64,000 bases of DNA, from NCBI RefSeq assembly GCF_003427025.1, contig NZ_QVAI01000018.1, positions 1 to 64,000 on the forward strand. The letters are read 5' to 3'. Below the pieces are notes generated by a model. It saw nothing but the letters and a program-made list of their open reading frames with translations. It was not told the origin of the DNA and made no database searches. Shown here one piece after another: positions 19,970-29,257 of the stretch. The DNA is from Jiangella endophytica (GTDB taxonomy: Bacteria > Actinomycetota > Actinomycetes > Jiangellales > Jiangellaceae). Numbering within the stretch: the first letter of the stretch is position 1; each line of letters opens with the position of its first letter. A program made the translations under genes and the position numbers.

Positions 19970-21016
19970 TCAGCCGGCGGCGGGGATCGGGAGCTGCAGC
20001 AGACTGTGGCAGGCCTGGTCGGCGACGACGACGCGGTTCTGCCAGAGGGTCACCGACACCGGCCGCGACAGGTGCGCGGCGTCGGCGGCGACGTCGGCGT
20101 CGTCGCAGTTCGTGCTCGGTGTGCCGCCGCCCGGTTTGGAGCCGGTGGCCAGCATCGTCACGCCGTCGGGCGTCACGTGCAGGACGGAGCCGGAGTCGCG
20201 GCGCTGTTCGAGCCCGGCAGTGGTGACGATGAGGCCGTCGGCGCCGTCGCCGGTCGCCGCCGTGACCGTCTGGCCCTCGGCGTCGGCGGGCGGCGTCCAC
20301 GCCGACCGGCCGGTCTCGCGCAGCGACTCGTCCAGCAGCACCAGCTCGGAGTCGGTGAGCACGGCGACGCCGGACTCCGTGCGGGCGGCCGCGACGGCGC
20401 CCTCGACCGGCGGCTCGGCCGGCTGCGCCCCGGCCGGCTCGGTGAGCGTGCCGTCGAGCGTCCACCAGGTGCCGGCCCAGAACAGCCAGGTCGCGTCGGG
20501 CAGATCGAGCACCGCGGCCGTGGGCACCGATGTGTCGGCACCGGTCAGCCGGGCGGCCTCGGTGAACGCGGCGTCGGCCAGGCTCAGCGTGCCGACGAGT
20601 GCCTCGGTGCCGGAGCCGGCGACGAGGAACAACGCGTCGCCGGTGACCACGCCGGCCGCCGGGATCTCGCCGAAGACCTGCTGGCCCTCGACGGCCGTGG
20701 CGGTGCCGTCCTGGCCGATGGTGAACAGGCTCGGGTAGGTGGTCTGCAAGCCGACGAGTTCGCCGTCGCCGCCCGGCGTCACCAGGATCGGGCCCGCGAC
20801 GCCGGACTGCGCGGCCGGCTCGGTGCCGTCCAGCGGGTCCGGCGTGCCGTCGCCGAGCAGCCGCACCAGACGCCCGTCGGCGACGTCGGGCAGGCCCGCC
20901 GGCGCCGCGCTGGTGCCGGAACCGCCGCCGTCGCCCGGTTCGCCGTCACCGCCGTCGCAGGCCGTCGCCGTCAGCAGCATCGCGGCCATGATCGCCGTCA
21001 CTCTCGCAGCACGCAC
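19970..21016 (-). CDS. Lipoprotein of unknown function, probable beta-propeller
   Basis: A 348-aa protein. The start VRAARVTAIMAAMLLTATAC is a short lipoprotein signal (lipidated Cys20), followed by a Gly/Asp/Ser linker. The body alternates short strands and turns, with recurring segments such as DGRLVRLLGDG, DGELVGLQTTYPSLFTIG and TESGVAVLTDSELVLLDESL, consistent with propeller blades reading as sugar-dehydrogenase-like repeats; no catalytic residues are evident. Two cysteines near the C-terminus (TNCDD, QACHS) could form a disulfide. I chose the GTG at 21016 because it gives a complete signal peptide; the frame continues further upstream into glgB but without coding sense. It is divergent from glgB with 42 bases between. 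Confidence 0.65.
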   Translation of the reverse strand: MRAARVTAIMAAMLLTATACDGGDGEPGDGGGSGTSAAPAGLPDVADGRLVRLLGDGTPDPLDGTEPAAQSGVAGPILVTPGGDGELVGLQTTYPSLFTIGQDGTATAVEGQQVFGEIPAAGVVTGDALFLVAGSGTEALVGTLSLADAAFTEAARLTGADTSVPTAAVLDLPDATWLFWAGTWWTLDGTLTEPAGAQPAEPPVEGAVAAARTESGVAVLTDSELVLLDESLRETGRSAWTPPADAEGQTVTAATGDGADGLIVTTAGLEQRRDSGSVLHVTPDGVTMLATGSKPGGGTPSTNCDDADVAADAAHLSRPVSVTLWQNRVVVADQACHSLLQLPIPAAG

Positions 21017-21058
21017 GAGAGGCAACGCTACTGGGTCGGCGGCCGATAGGCTCGGCGG

Positions 21059-22936
21059 ATGATCGACGCACAGCGGCTCCTGGGCGAGGTCGACCTCCAT
21101 CTCATCGGTGAGGGGCGGCACGAGCGGCTCTGGGACGTGCTGGGCGCGCGCGTCACCACCATCGACGGCGTCGAGGGCACCGCGTTCACCGTCTGGGCGC
21201 CGAACGCCCGGCTGGTCCAGGTCGCCGGCGACTTCAACGGCTGGGACGGCGGCCGGCACACCATGACGCGCGTCGGCGGCGGCGTCTGGGGGCTGTTCGC
21301 GCCCGGCGTCGGCGACGGCACCCTGTACAAGTTCAAGGTGCAGGGCGCCGACGGCCACTGGCGCGACAAGGCCGACCCCATGGCGTTCCGCACCGAGGTG
21401 CCGCCCGCACAGGCGTCGATCGTCCACCAGACCCGCTACGAGTGGAACGACGAGGTGTGGCTGGCGCGGCGCAGCGGGTCGGCGCACACCCACCCGATGT
21501 CGGTGTACGAGGTGCACCTGGGATCGTGGCGGCGCGGGAAGTCCTACCGCGAGCTGGCCGTCGAGCTGGCGCGGTACGTGACCGAGCTGGGCTTCACGCA
21601 CGTCGAGTTCCTGCCGGTCGCCGAGCACCCGTTCGGCGGGTCGTGGGGCTACCAGGTGACGTCGTACTACGCGCCGACGGCGCGGTTCGGCCACCCCGAC
21701 GACTTCAAGTTCCTCGTCGACACCCTGCACCAGGCCGGCATCGGCGTCCTGCTCGACTGGGTGCCGGCGCACTTCCCCCGCGACGACTGGGCGCTGGCCC
21801 GCTTCGACGGCACGCCGCTCTACGAGCACGCCGACCCGCGCCGCGGCGAGCACCCCGACTGGGGCACGTACGTGTTCGACTTCGGCCGGCCCGAGGTGCG
21901 CAACTTCCTGGTCGCCAACGCCCTCTACTGGCTGACGGAGTACCACATCGACGGCCTGCGGGTCGACGCCGTCGCCTCCATGCTCTACCTCGACTACTCC
22001 CGGCCCGAGGGCGCCTGGCTGCCGAACCCGCACGGCGGCCGCGAGAACCTCGACGCCATCGCGTTCATGCAGGAGACCAACGCCACCGCGTACCGCTCGG
22101 TGCCGGGCATCATCAGCGTCGCCGAAGAGTCCACCGCCTGGCCCGGCGTCACCCGTCCCACCCATCTCGGCGGCCTCGGGTTCGGGCTGAAGTGGAACAT
22201 GGGCTGGATGCACGACTCACTGGCCTATCTGTCCCGCGACCCGATCCACCGGCAGTACCACCACCATCAGATGACGTTCTCGATGATGTACGCGTTCAGC
22301 GAGAACTTCGTCCTCCCGCTCTCCCACGACGAGGTCGTGCACGGGAAGGGCTCGCTGCTCGGCAAGCTGCCCGGCGACCGGTGGCAGCAGCTGGCCACGC
22401 TGCGTGCGTTCTACGCCTACATGTGGGCGCACCCCGGCAAGCAGCTGCTGTTCATGGGCGGCGAGTTCGGCCAGGAGTCCGAGTGGGCCGAGTCGCGCGA
22501 GATCGAGTGGTGGCTGCTCGAGCGCCCCGGCCACGCCGGCGTGCAAAGGCTGGTCACCGACCTCAACCGCGCCTACCGGGCAGCACCGGAGCTGTGGGCG
22601 CTCGACACCGACCCGGCCGGCTTCGAGTGGATCGACGCCAACGACGCCACCGGCAACGTGTTCTCGTTCCTACGCCACGGCCCCGACGGCGAGCTGCTGG
22701 TCTGCGTCGCGAACTTCAACGCGCTGCCGCACGAGGACTACCGCGTCGGGCTGCCGCACGCCGGCCCGTGGCAGGAGGTCCTCAACACCGACGCCGACAT
22801 CTACGGCGGCTCGGGCGTCGGCAACCTCGGCGAGGTCGCCGCCGTCGCCGAGCCCTGGCACGGCCGTCCGGCGTCGGCCCAGCTGCGCGTCCCGCCGCTG
22901 GGCACCCTCTGGCTGCGCCCCGCGACCACGCGCTGA
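21059..22936 (+). CDS. glgB: 1,4-alpha-glucan branching enzyme
   Basis: A 625-aa GH13 enzyme that adds alpha-1,6 branches to glucans. It has a CBM48-type domain ([22 protein letters not shown]), then the barrel: [47 protein letters not shown] with nucleophile D303, [12 protein letters not shown] with acid/base E356, [15 protein letters not shown], and [16 protein letters not shown]. It is shorter than the ~730-aa form because it has only one N-terminal beta domain. The ATG at 21059 is the only sensible start. In many actinobacteria glgB directly follows treS-maltokinase; here three genes lie between. Confidence 0.95.
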   Translation: MIDAQRLLGEVDLHLIGEGRHERLWDVLGARVTTIDGVEGTAFTVWAPNARLVQVAGDFNGWDGGRHTMTRVGGGVWGLFAPGVGDGTLYKFKVQGADGHWRDKADPMAFRTEVPPAQASIVHQTRYEWNDEVWLARRSGSAHTHPMSVYEVHLGSWRRGKSYRELAVELARYVTELGFTHVEFLPVAEHPFGGSWGYQVTSYYAPTARFGHPDDFKFLVDTLHQAGIGVLLDWVPAHFPRDDWALARFDGTPLYEHADPRRGEHPDWGTYVFDFGRPEVRNFLVANALYWLTEYHIDGLRVDAVASMLYLDYSRPEGAWLPNPHGGRENLDAIAFMQETNATAYRSVPGIISVAEESTAWPGVTRPTHLGGLGFGLKWNMGWMHDSLAYLSRDPIHRQYHHHQMTFSMMYAFSENFVLPLSHDEVVHGKGSLLGKLPGDRWQQLATLRAFYAYMWAHPGKQLLFMGGEFGQESEWAESREIEWWLLERPGHAGVQRLVTDLNRAYRAAPELWALDTDPAGFEWIDANDATGNVFSFLRHGPDGELLVCVANFNALPHEDYRVGLPHAGPWQEVLNTDADIYGGSGVGNLGEVAAVAEPWHGRPASAQLRVPPLGTLWLRPATTR

Positions 22937-23059
22937 CCGCGCCGCCTCCGCCCTCGCCGTCCACCGCCCGTGCCCGCGCCGGCCGCCCGCCGCCCGCGCC
23001 TCCCTGCGCGCCCGCGGCCGGTCGCCCGGCGCGCCTGCGCCCGGCTGCCCGCGCCCAAA
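22937..23059. other. C-rich low-complexity spacer
   Basis: About 120 bases after glgB made of C-rich, short-period sequence (CCGCCTCCGCCCTCGCC, CGCCCGCCGCCCGCGCC), with strong strand asymmetry. No gene. It forms the left flank of the inverted-repeat element, whose right flank is G-rich. Confidence 0.6.
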
Positions 23060-23130
23060 GTTGATCTTGGAGTTGTTCGGACCTTGCGGGCGATTTGCCC
23101 GATTGATGGCCGAAGAACTCCAAGATCAAC
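23060..23130. repeat. 71-bp inverted-repeat element, copy A
   Basis: Arms of 21 bases (GTTGATCTTGGAGTTGTTCG at the left, its near complement at the right) enclose a centre with a small GGGC-GATTT-GCCC hairpin. The arms differ by one base. The reverse complement matches copy B (44434-44504) at 59 of 71 positions. It lies between glgB and the convergent S8 peptidase gene and could act as a terminator, but its repetition suggests a dispersed element. Confidence 0.85.
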
Positions 23131-23345
23131 CCGGGCGGGCGAGTGCGGGCGGCGCAGGCGGGTGGGGCGCGGGTGGGGCCACGAGTGCGGGTGGGGCCAC
23201 GGGTGCGGGTGGGGCCGCGGGGGCGGGACGGCGGAGGGTGGGGCGCGGGGGCGGGACGGCGGGTGCGGCCGCGGGGGCGGGACGGCGGAGGGTGGGGCGC
23301 GGGGACGGGCAGCCGGGGGCGGGACGGCGGAGGGCGCCGCCACCC
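23131..23345. repeat. G-rich degenerate tandem repeats
   Basis: About 215 bases of G-rich sequence built from GCGGGTGGGGCCACG-like units and then about three copies of a ~27-base unit containing GGGGGCGGGACGGCGGAGGG. There are many G runs on the plus strand, so G-quadruplex formation is possible. No gene: frames here translate only as Gly/Arg/Ala-rich repeats. Confidence 0.75.
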
Positions 23346-23377
23346 CGAGGGGTGACGGCGCCCGTCGGTGCCAGCCG

Positions 23378-26134
23378 TCAGTTCCGGTCGACGACGATGA
23401 CCGGGGAGTCCCAGGTCTCCACGTGATCCGGGTCGGACGGGTCGCCCAGCGGCTTGGTGGCTGTCAGCCGCAGGACGTAGCGGCCGTCGGGCACGGGGAC
23501 CCGCCGGTCGGTGCCGCTGCCGCGCGGCCGCGTGCCGTCCCAGGTGTAGGCGTTGAACGCGGTCGCCGCGCTGCTGCGGCCGACGAAGTCCTCGGAGAGG
23601 ACGGTGTTCAACCGGCCCCCCGCGAACGGGCGGCCGGCCGTCCCGTCGGCCTTGGCATGGAACAGCTGCAGCGACACGTTCTGCGCCGCGTGCTCCAGGT
23701 GCGCGATGACGACCGGGTGGTCGCCCTCGGTCATCGAGAACGTCGCGCCGTCGGGCAGCAGGTCGTACTCGCCGCCCATGGTGCAGTTGACGCCGACGTA
23801 CCGGTCGCAGGCCGTGACGTCGCCCAGGGCCGGCAGCCCGAACCCGGCATCGGTCAGAACCGGCAGCTGCTGGTAGTCGCCGACGAAGCCGGCGAACGGC
23901 ACCCGCAGCGGCTGCCCGTCGGCCGGCGTCAGGACGACCCAGCCGCCGTACTGGCCGAGGTCAGGCTCGGCCGGCGCGGTCACCGTCACGTCGACGGTCG
24001 CCGAGCCGCCCGCGGGCACCGTCACCGACGGCGCCGAGAAGGCCACCGTGGCGCCGCCCTCGAAGAACGACGGGTTGTTCGGCGCGCCCGCCGTGCTGAT
24101 GCCGTCGGTGTGCGACAGCTCGTACGTCACCGGCGCGTCGCCGTCGTTGGTCAGCGTCAGCGTCTGCGCCGACGGCCCCGCCTCGCTCTCACCGAGCGAG
24201 AGCTTGCCCGGGCTCACCGCGGTGGACGCCAGGATCGCGTCGTCGATGTCGAGCATGCCCGCGCCCTGACGGTGGGCCGGCTCGACGTACCCGGCGTCCG
24301 GGATCAGCGACCAGTCGGCCGGGTCGGCGCTGTTCTGCAGCACGTCGCGGACCTCGCCCGGCGTCAGCGACGGGTGCGCCTGCAGCAGCAGCGCGACGGC
24401 GCCGGCTACGTGCGGCGACGCCATGGAGGTGCCGGAGATGACGGCGTACCCGTCGTCCTCGAGCGGGTAGGTCGAGCGGATCAGCCCGCCCGGCGCGCCG
24501 AGGTCCGGCTTCAGCGACAGGTCCGACGCCATGCCGTAGGAGCTGAACGACGAGATCAGGCCGCCCGTCGAGTTCTCGACCGTGGTGGTCTCGTCGGTCC
24601 AGGTCAGCGTCGCCGAGCCGGCCGCGATGCGGCTGTCCAGCTCGCGGCCGGACTCCTGGTCGAGCGCGACGACGGGGACGGTGATCGGCGGGTCGGCCGG
24701 CGTCGTCGGCGCCACCGTCGGGGCGAACGCTCCGGGCACGTTGTTGTAGAGCACGACGGCGGCGGCGCCGGCCTGCTGCGCGTTGCGGGCCTTCTCGTAG
24801 AACGGGCAGGTGCCGCGCTGGACCAGCGCGACGGTGCCGCTCAGGTCGGGCAGCGCGCCGGTCGCGGTGCAGGCGTCCGCCGTCGAGGCCGGTGTGCCGG
24901 TGCGCGACAGCGGCAGGTCGCCCTCGGTGGGCGCCGACGGCGCGCCGGCGGCCTCCGCGTAGCCGAACTCACGGCCGTCCGGCGTGACGGTGAACATCCG
25001 CGCGTCGTACTCGGTGTTGTCGAACGACGCGACGCCGATGACCTTCTCGCCGACGCCGGGCGCGCCGGCCGACCAGGTGCCGGACGTGCCGTTGTTGCCG
25101 ATCGACGCGACCACCACGACGCCGTCGTCGACGAGCGCGTCGCTGGCCGTGGCCGTCGGGTACTCCGGCCAGGTGACGAAGCCGGCGCCGAGGCTCATGT
25201 TGACGACGTCCATGCCGTCGGCGTGCGCCCGCTCCAGCGCGGCGAGGATGATGTCCGACGTCGTCGAGCCGCCGCAGCCGAACACGCGGTACGCGCCGAA
25301 CTCGACCTCGGGCGCGACACCCAGGACGCCGCCGGCGGCGCTGTCGCCGCCCGCGCCGACGATCCCGGCGACGTGACTGCCGTGTCCGTTGCAGTCGTCC
25401 GGGTTGTCGTCGGGACTGGGCACCGGCTGGTAGGCGGCCGAGGTGTCGTCGGCGTTGTAGTCGTCGCCGACGAAGTCGTAGCCGGCCACGACGCGGTCCG
25501 TCGGGAACGTCGTCGCGCCGGGTGTGCCGCCACCACCGAGGTCGGGGTGGTCGATGTCGATGCCGGTGTCGACGATGCCGACCTTGAGGCCGTCGCCGGT
25601 GTAGCCGAGCTCGCTCTGCGCGATGTCGGCGCCGGTCATGCCAAGCGCGGAGTCCATCGCGGGCTCCGTGGTCGCCGGGTCGGGCGCGTCGACGGTGACG
25701 ACGGGGTACACCGCGGCGACCTCGGCAGAGCCGGCCAGCCGGCTGATGTCGGCCTCGGAGCCCGACACCGAGAGGCCGTTCCACAGCCGGTCGTAGGTGT
25801 AGCGGACGTCCAGGTCGGCCCCGAGCGCGTCGGCCTCGGCGAGGAAGCGGTCGTGCTGGCGCTGCGCCGCGGCGCGGGTGCCGCCGTCGGCGACCGGCTT
25901 CGCGGTGAGCTCGACGAACCACGCGCCGGTGGGCTCGTGGATCAGCTCGTCCGCCGGCTCCGGCAGCCCGGCCAGCTCGGAGAGCGTGCCGAGGTAGCCG
26001 TCGGCCGCGGGCGCTGCGGTGCCGGCGGCGACGGTGCCGAGAGTCCCGGCGGCCAGGGCCACCGCGGCGGTCGCGGCGAGTCCTGCGCGCCGGGTGACGG
26101 CGCGCCTCCCCGGCGCTCTCGATGGTCGTGTCAT
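23378..26134 (-). CDS. Secreted subtilisin-like serine peptidase (S8) with PA insert
   Basis: A 918-aa exported protease. The signal is RRAGLAATAAVALAAGTLG; an I9-type propeptide follows (WFVELTAKPVADGG, WNGLSVSGSEADISRLAG). The catalytic triad is D189 (GIVDTGIDIDHPDL), H251 (NGHGSHVAGIV) and S570 (ISGTSMASPHVAG). Between His and Ser lies a PA-type insert (ALVQRGTCPFYEKARNA, AAAVVLYNN). After the catalytic domain come Fn3/CARDB-like beta domains (LSLGESEAGPSAQTLTLTND). It probably degrades extracellular proteins. The ATG at 26134 (MTRPSRAPG) fits the signal; one 11 codons upstream is possible. It is divergent from the M14 peptidase, with a 262-base shared promoter region. Confidence 0.92.
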   Translation of the reverse strand: MTRPSRAPGRRAVTRRAGLAATAAVALAAGTLGTVAAGTAAPAADGYLGTLSELAGLPEPADELIHEPTGAWFVELTAKPVADGGTRAAAQRQHDRFLAEADALGADLDVRYTYDRLWNGLSVSGSEADISRLAGSAEVAAVYPVVTVDAPDPATTEPAMDSALGMTGADIAQSELGYTGDGLKVGIVDTGIDIDHPDLGGGGTPGATTFPTDRVVAGYDFVGDDYNADDTSAAYQPVPSPDDNPDDCNGHGSHVAGIVGAGGDSAAGGVLGVAPEVEFGAYRVFGCGGSTTSDIILAALERAHADGMDVVNMSLGAGFVTWPEYPTATASDALVDDGVVVVASIGNNGTSGTWSAGAPGVGEKVIGVASFDNTEYDARMFTVTPDGREFGYAEAAGAPSAPTEGDLPLSRTGTPASTADACTATGALPDLSGTVALVQRGTCPFYEKARNAQQAGAAAVVLYNNVPGAFAPTVAPTTPADPPITVPVVALDQESGRELDSRIAAGSATLTWTDETTTVENSTGGLISSFSSYGMASDLSLKPDLGAPGGLIRSTYPLEDDGYAVISGTSMASPHVAGAVALLLQAHPSLTPGEVRDVLQNSADPADWSLIPDAGYVEPAHRQGAGMLDIDDAILASTAVSPGKLSLGESEAGPSAQTLTLTNDGDAPVTYELSHTDGISTAGAPNNPSFFEGGATVAFSAPSVTVPAGGSATVDVTVTAPAEPDLGQYGGWVVLTPADGQPLRVPFAGFVGDYQQLPVLTDAGFGLPALGDVTACDRYVGVNCTMGGEYDLLPDGATFSMTEGDHPVVIAHLEHAAQNVSLQLFHAKADGTAGRPFAGGRLNTVLSEDFVGRSSAATAFNAYTWDGTRPRGSGTDRRVPVPDGRYVLRLTATKPLGDPSDPDHVETWDSPVIVVDRN

Positions 26135-26396
26135 CGGCGCTCCTCGTTCAGTCGTACGGCATGACAAGGCCCCGCCGGTCGGACGGGGTCGACCTGTAAC
26201 CTATGGCCGATTTCGCCTCGATTGGAAGCCTTGACGGCAAGTCGGCCGGTTGAGTCACCATGAATCGGGAGAAATCACACGGGAACGCGGCCGCGTACCG
26301 GACGGATCTTGCTCTGCGCAACCTCTTGTCACCGCCCGGCCGGAGACGACAGGATGACCAGCACCTCTGCCAGCCCACGTCCTTAGGGGCCGCCTC

Positions 26397-28925
26397 ATGT
26401 GGACTCGCACGCTGCCCGCCGCCGGCCTCGCCGGACTCGTGTTGACGGTGTCCGCGGCGCTGTCCGCGCCGGCCGCACCCGACGACGTGCTCGCTCCCGT
26501 CGTGCGCACTCCGGAGGACCGCTCGGCGGCCTCGTCGCTGACGCCGTCGGTCGGCGCCCCCGACGCCGGCGCCCTGCTGTCGCCGTTCTCCGTCACGGCC
26601 ACCACCGGCCTGCCGGGCCGGCCGCGCGACGACGTCATCGCCGACGTGCCGGTGAACCCGAACGACGCCTCGATCCCGCTGAACCTGACGCCGTACCACG
26701 CGATCCCACCGGCGCTGCGGGCGCTGCAGGACAGCGACCGCGTCAGCGTCGAGATCATCGGCCAGTCCGCGCTCGGCCGCGACCTGCACCTCGTCGTCGT
26801 CACGTCGCCGATGACCGACGCCGAGTGGGCCGAGTGGCAGCGGCTGTCCGACCTGCGCACCGCCGACCCCGACGCCGCGATCGACGCGCTCGAGGCCGGC
26901 GAGTACGACGACTGGAAGTCGCCGCTGTTCGTCAACAGCAACATCCACGGCAACGAGTGGGAGGGCACCGACGCGACGCTGCAGGTGCTGGACGAGCTGG
27001 CGTTCTCGTCCGACGCCGAGGTGGCCGAACTGCTCGACCAGCACGTCGTCGCGATGGTGGTCACGAACAACCCGGACGGCCGCGTCGCCGGCACCCGCGC
27101 CAACGGCAACGGGTTCGACATCAACCGCGACTACATCACCGCCTCGCAGCCGGAGTCGCGCGCCGTGCGCGCTCAGCTGATCCGGTACGACCCGCTGACC
27201 ATGCTGGACGAGCACGGCTACACCGGCACGACGCTGATCGAGCCGACCACCGGCCCGCACGGCGAGAACTACGAGTACGACCTCTACATCCGCCAGGCCA
27301 TCCGCAACGGCCTGGCGATGGAGCAGGCGGTGCTGGCGCTCGGCGAGCCGCGAGTCACCGCCGTCAACATCCCGTTCCGCAACCAGACCGACGGCTGGGA
27401 CGACTGGCCGCCGATCTTCACGCCGATGTACGCGATGTACCACGGCGCCGTCGGGCACACCGTCGAGATCCCGCTGAACCCGCGCGGCATCCCGGACAGC
27501 CAGATCGCGGAACGGCACGAGCGGACCCGCATCAACACCGCCGTCGCCCGGGCCACCATCGAGGCGAACTTCGCCTGGGCGCACGAGAACCGGATGAGCC
27601 TGCTCGCCGACCAGCTGGAGATCTTCCGGCGCGGCGAGGCCGGCGAGTCGTCCCGTCCGATCGACGACGACCTCGCCCTGTCGCTCGCGCTCGGCGACAA
27701 CGGGAAGACGTTCCTGCAGGACTACCCGCGGGCCTACGTCGTCCCGGCCGAGCGGCGCGGAGACGCGGCCGCCGCGCGACTGGCGCAGTTCCTCCTCGAC
27801 AACGACGTCGAGGTGCACCAGGCGCGGCGGCCGTTCACCGCCGGCGGCACGACCTACGCGGCCGGCTCGTACGTCGTCGACCTGCACCAGGCCAAGCGCG
27901 GCCTGGCCAGCACGATCCTCGATGTCGGACGCGACGTCACGACGGACTTCCCGACCATGTACGACATCTCGGCGTGGAGCCAGGCGTACCTGTGGGGCGC
28001 GTCGGTCGCGACGGTGCCCGCGGGGAGCTCGCTGGACAGCCGGGCACTGTCGCCGTTGTCGTCGGTGGCGCCGACGGGGTGGGTGGCGCCCGGGCGGCCC
28101 GCGCACTACGGCTTCAGCGCCGGCACACTGGCCGGGATCCGGGCGGTGAACGCGTTCGTCGCGGCCGGGGTGCCCGTGCGGCGGACGGCGGACGGCGTGT
28201 TCACGGTGCCGGGGTCGGCGCGTGACCTCGTCGCGGATGCGGCGGCCTCGTACGGCATCGCGTTCTCCGCGCTGAGTGCCGGTGCGGTCCGTGGAGCGGT
28301 GCCGGTCGACGTGGCGCGGGTCGGCACCAGCGCCCCGGCCGACGAACTGCACGCGCTGGCTCGCATGGGCTTCGCGACGACGAACGTGACGGCGGCCGGG
28401 TTCAACGCGGGGACGTACTCGTTCGCCGACTTCGACGCCCTGTATGTCTCGACCACCGGGTTCGACCCGAGGCAGCTGGACGCGACCCGGCAGGCGGCGT
28501 TCGCGGCCTGGCGGGCGGCCGGCGGCACGATCGTCGGGCGCGGCAACGGCGGCGTGCAGTTCAACGAGCGGGCCGCGCTGCTGCCGGTGTCGGCGGTGGT
28601 CGCACGCAGTGACGCCAACGGCATCGTCGCGGTCGTGAACTCCGCCGACTCGCCCGTGACCGCGAGCGCCCTGCCGTCGTCGTTCGTCAGCTCGCCGCGG
28701 CACTTCACCGGCCTGGGCGCCGGCGTGCGGGTCGACCAGCGGCTGGGCACCGAGGGCTTCTTCCTGGCCGGGCACTGGGTCGGGTCGGAGGCCGCGGCCG
28801 GTCAGCCGGTCGTCGTCAGCGGTCTGGCCGGCGGCGCCGACGTCACGCTGTTCGCGACCGAACCGCTCTACCGGTCGCATCCGGAAGGCCTGTTCCCGCA
28901 GGTCGCGAACGCGCTCTGGCAGTAG
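26397..28925 (+). CDS. Secreted M14-family zinc carboxypeptidase
   Basis: An 842-aa protein with a signal peptide (LPAAGLAGLVLTVSAALSAPAA). The M14 domain carries the zinc ligands H184 and E187 in NSNIHGNEWEG and H273 in MLDEHGYTG. The substrate-carboxylate arginine lies in FDINRDY, and the probable catalytic E357 in GHTVEIPLN. The ~430 residues after the peptidase domain include an alpha/beta-like segment (GRGNGGVQFNERAALLP) that I do not recognise and that may bind substrate or the wall. Expected activity: removal of C-terminal residues from peptides, perhaps from products of the neighbouring S8 protease. A strong terminator follows the stop. Confidence 0.9.
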   Translation: MWTRTLPAAGLAGLVLTVSAALSAPAAPDDVLAPVVRTPEDRSAASSLTPSVGAPDAGALLSPFSVTATTGLPGRPRDDVIADVPVNPNDASIPLNLTPYHAIPPALRALQDSDRVSVEIIGQSALGRDLHLVVVTSPMTDAEWAEWQRLSDLRTADPDAAIDALEAGEYDDWKSPLFVNSNIHGNEWEGTDATLQVLDELAFSSDAEVAELLDQHVVAMVVTNNPDGRVAGTRANGNGFDINRDYITASQPESRAVRAQLIRYDPLTMLDEHGYTGTTLIEPTTGPHGENYEYDLYIRQAIRNGLAMEQAVLALGEPRVTAVNIPFRNQTDGWDDWPPIFTPMYAMYHGAVGHTVEIPLNPRGIPDSQIAERHERTRINTAVARATIEANFAWAHENRMSLLADQLEIFRRGEAGESSRPIDDDLALSLALGDNGKTFLQDYPRAYVVPAERRGDAAAARLAQFLLDNDVEVHQARRPFTAGGTTYAAGSYVVDLHQAKRGLASTILDVGRDVTTDFPTMYDISAWSQAYLWGASVATVPAGSSLDSRALSPLSSVAPTGWVAPGRPAHYGFSAGTLAGIRAVNAFVAAGVPVRRTADGVFTVPGSARDLVADAAASYGIAFSALSAGAVRGAVPVDVARVGTSAPADELHALARMGFATTNVTAAGFNAGTYSFADFDALYVSTTGFDPRQLDATRQAAFAAWRAAGGTIVGRGNGGVQFNERAALLPVSAVVARSDANGIVAVVNSADSPVTASALPSSFVSSPRHFTGLGAGVRVDQRLGTEGFFLAGHWVGSEAAAGQPVVVSGLAGGADVTLFATEPLYRSHPEGLFPQVANALWQ

Positions 28926-28934
28926 CGACCTGAC

Positions 28935-28983
28935 ACCGGCGGGGAGTCGTCATCCCCTGCGGAGGTGACGACTCCCCGCCGGT
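28935..28983 (+). terminator. Strong hairpin terminator after M14 peptidase gene
   Basis: A perfect 18-bp stem (arms 28935-28952 and 28966-28983, core GGCGGGGAGTCGTC/GACGACTCCCCGCC) with a 13-base loop, 9 bases after the stop codon. No T tract. Confidence 0.85.
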
Positions 28984-28990
28984 ATCCTCG

Positions 28991-29075
28991 CTGCTTGCCC
29001 ACGGTTCGGTACCCGCCCGTGTGGTCGCGACCTGCCCGAGCCCAGCCTGCTTGCCCACGGTTCGGTACCCGCCCG
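28991..29075. repeat. 29-bp direct repeat, two copies
   Basis: CTGCTTGCCCACGGTTCGGT plus ACCCGCCCG occurs identically at 28991-29019 and 29047-29075 (56-base period). A degenerate inverted match to its end (CGGGCGGGCACCGA) follows near 29097. The rest of 28984-29257 shows no gene on either strand. Only two units, so not a CRISPR array. Confidence 0.75.
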
Positions 29076-29257
29076 GCTGGGAGGGCACCCACCCTACGGG
29101 CGGGCACCGACAGCACCGGCTGCGCCGCGGTGTACGGGTGCGACGGCCGGGCGAACAGGTCCTTCGTCCCCGCTCGCCCGACCCCGGCCGGCCCCTCAGC
29201 TCGACAGCCGCCCCGCCGGCCCGTGACCCGCCCGACCCCCGGCCGGCCGGCCGGGCC

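Noticed and set aside
23131-23345. Gly/Arg/Ala-rich coding sequence
   Set aside because: Frames through the tract have no consistent start, ribosome-binding site or codon bias; it is a tandem repeat.
22970-26164. 1064-codon plus-strand open frame
   Set aside because: It is antisense to the S8 peptidase, which has a full catalytic triad; the frame also runs through the G-rich tandem tract.
26148-28880. 910-codon minus-strand open frame
   Set aside because: Antisense shadow of the M14 peptidase gene, which has clear zinc ligands.
28991-29075. Possible CRISPR array
   Set aside because: Only two identical repeats, no third repeat and no cas genes.
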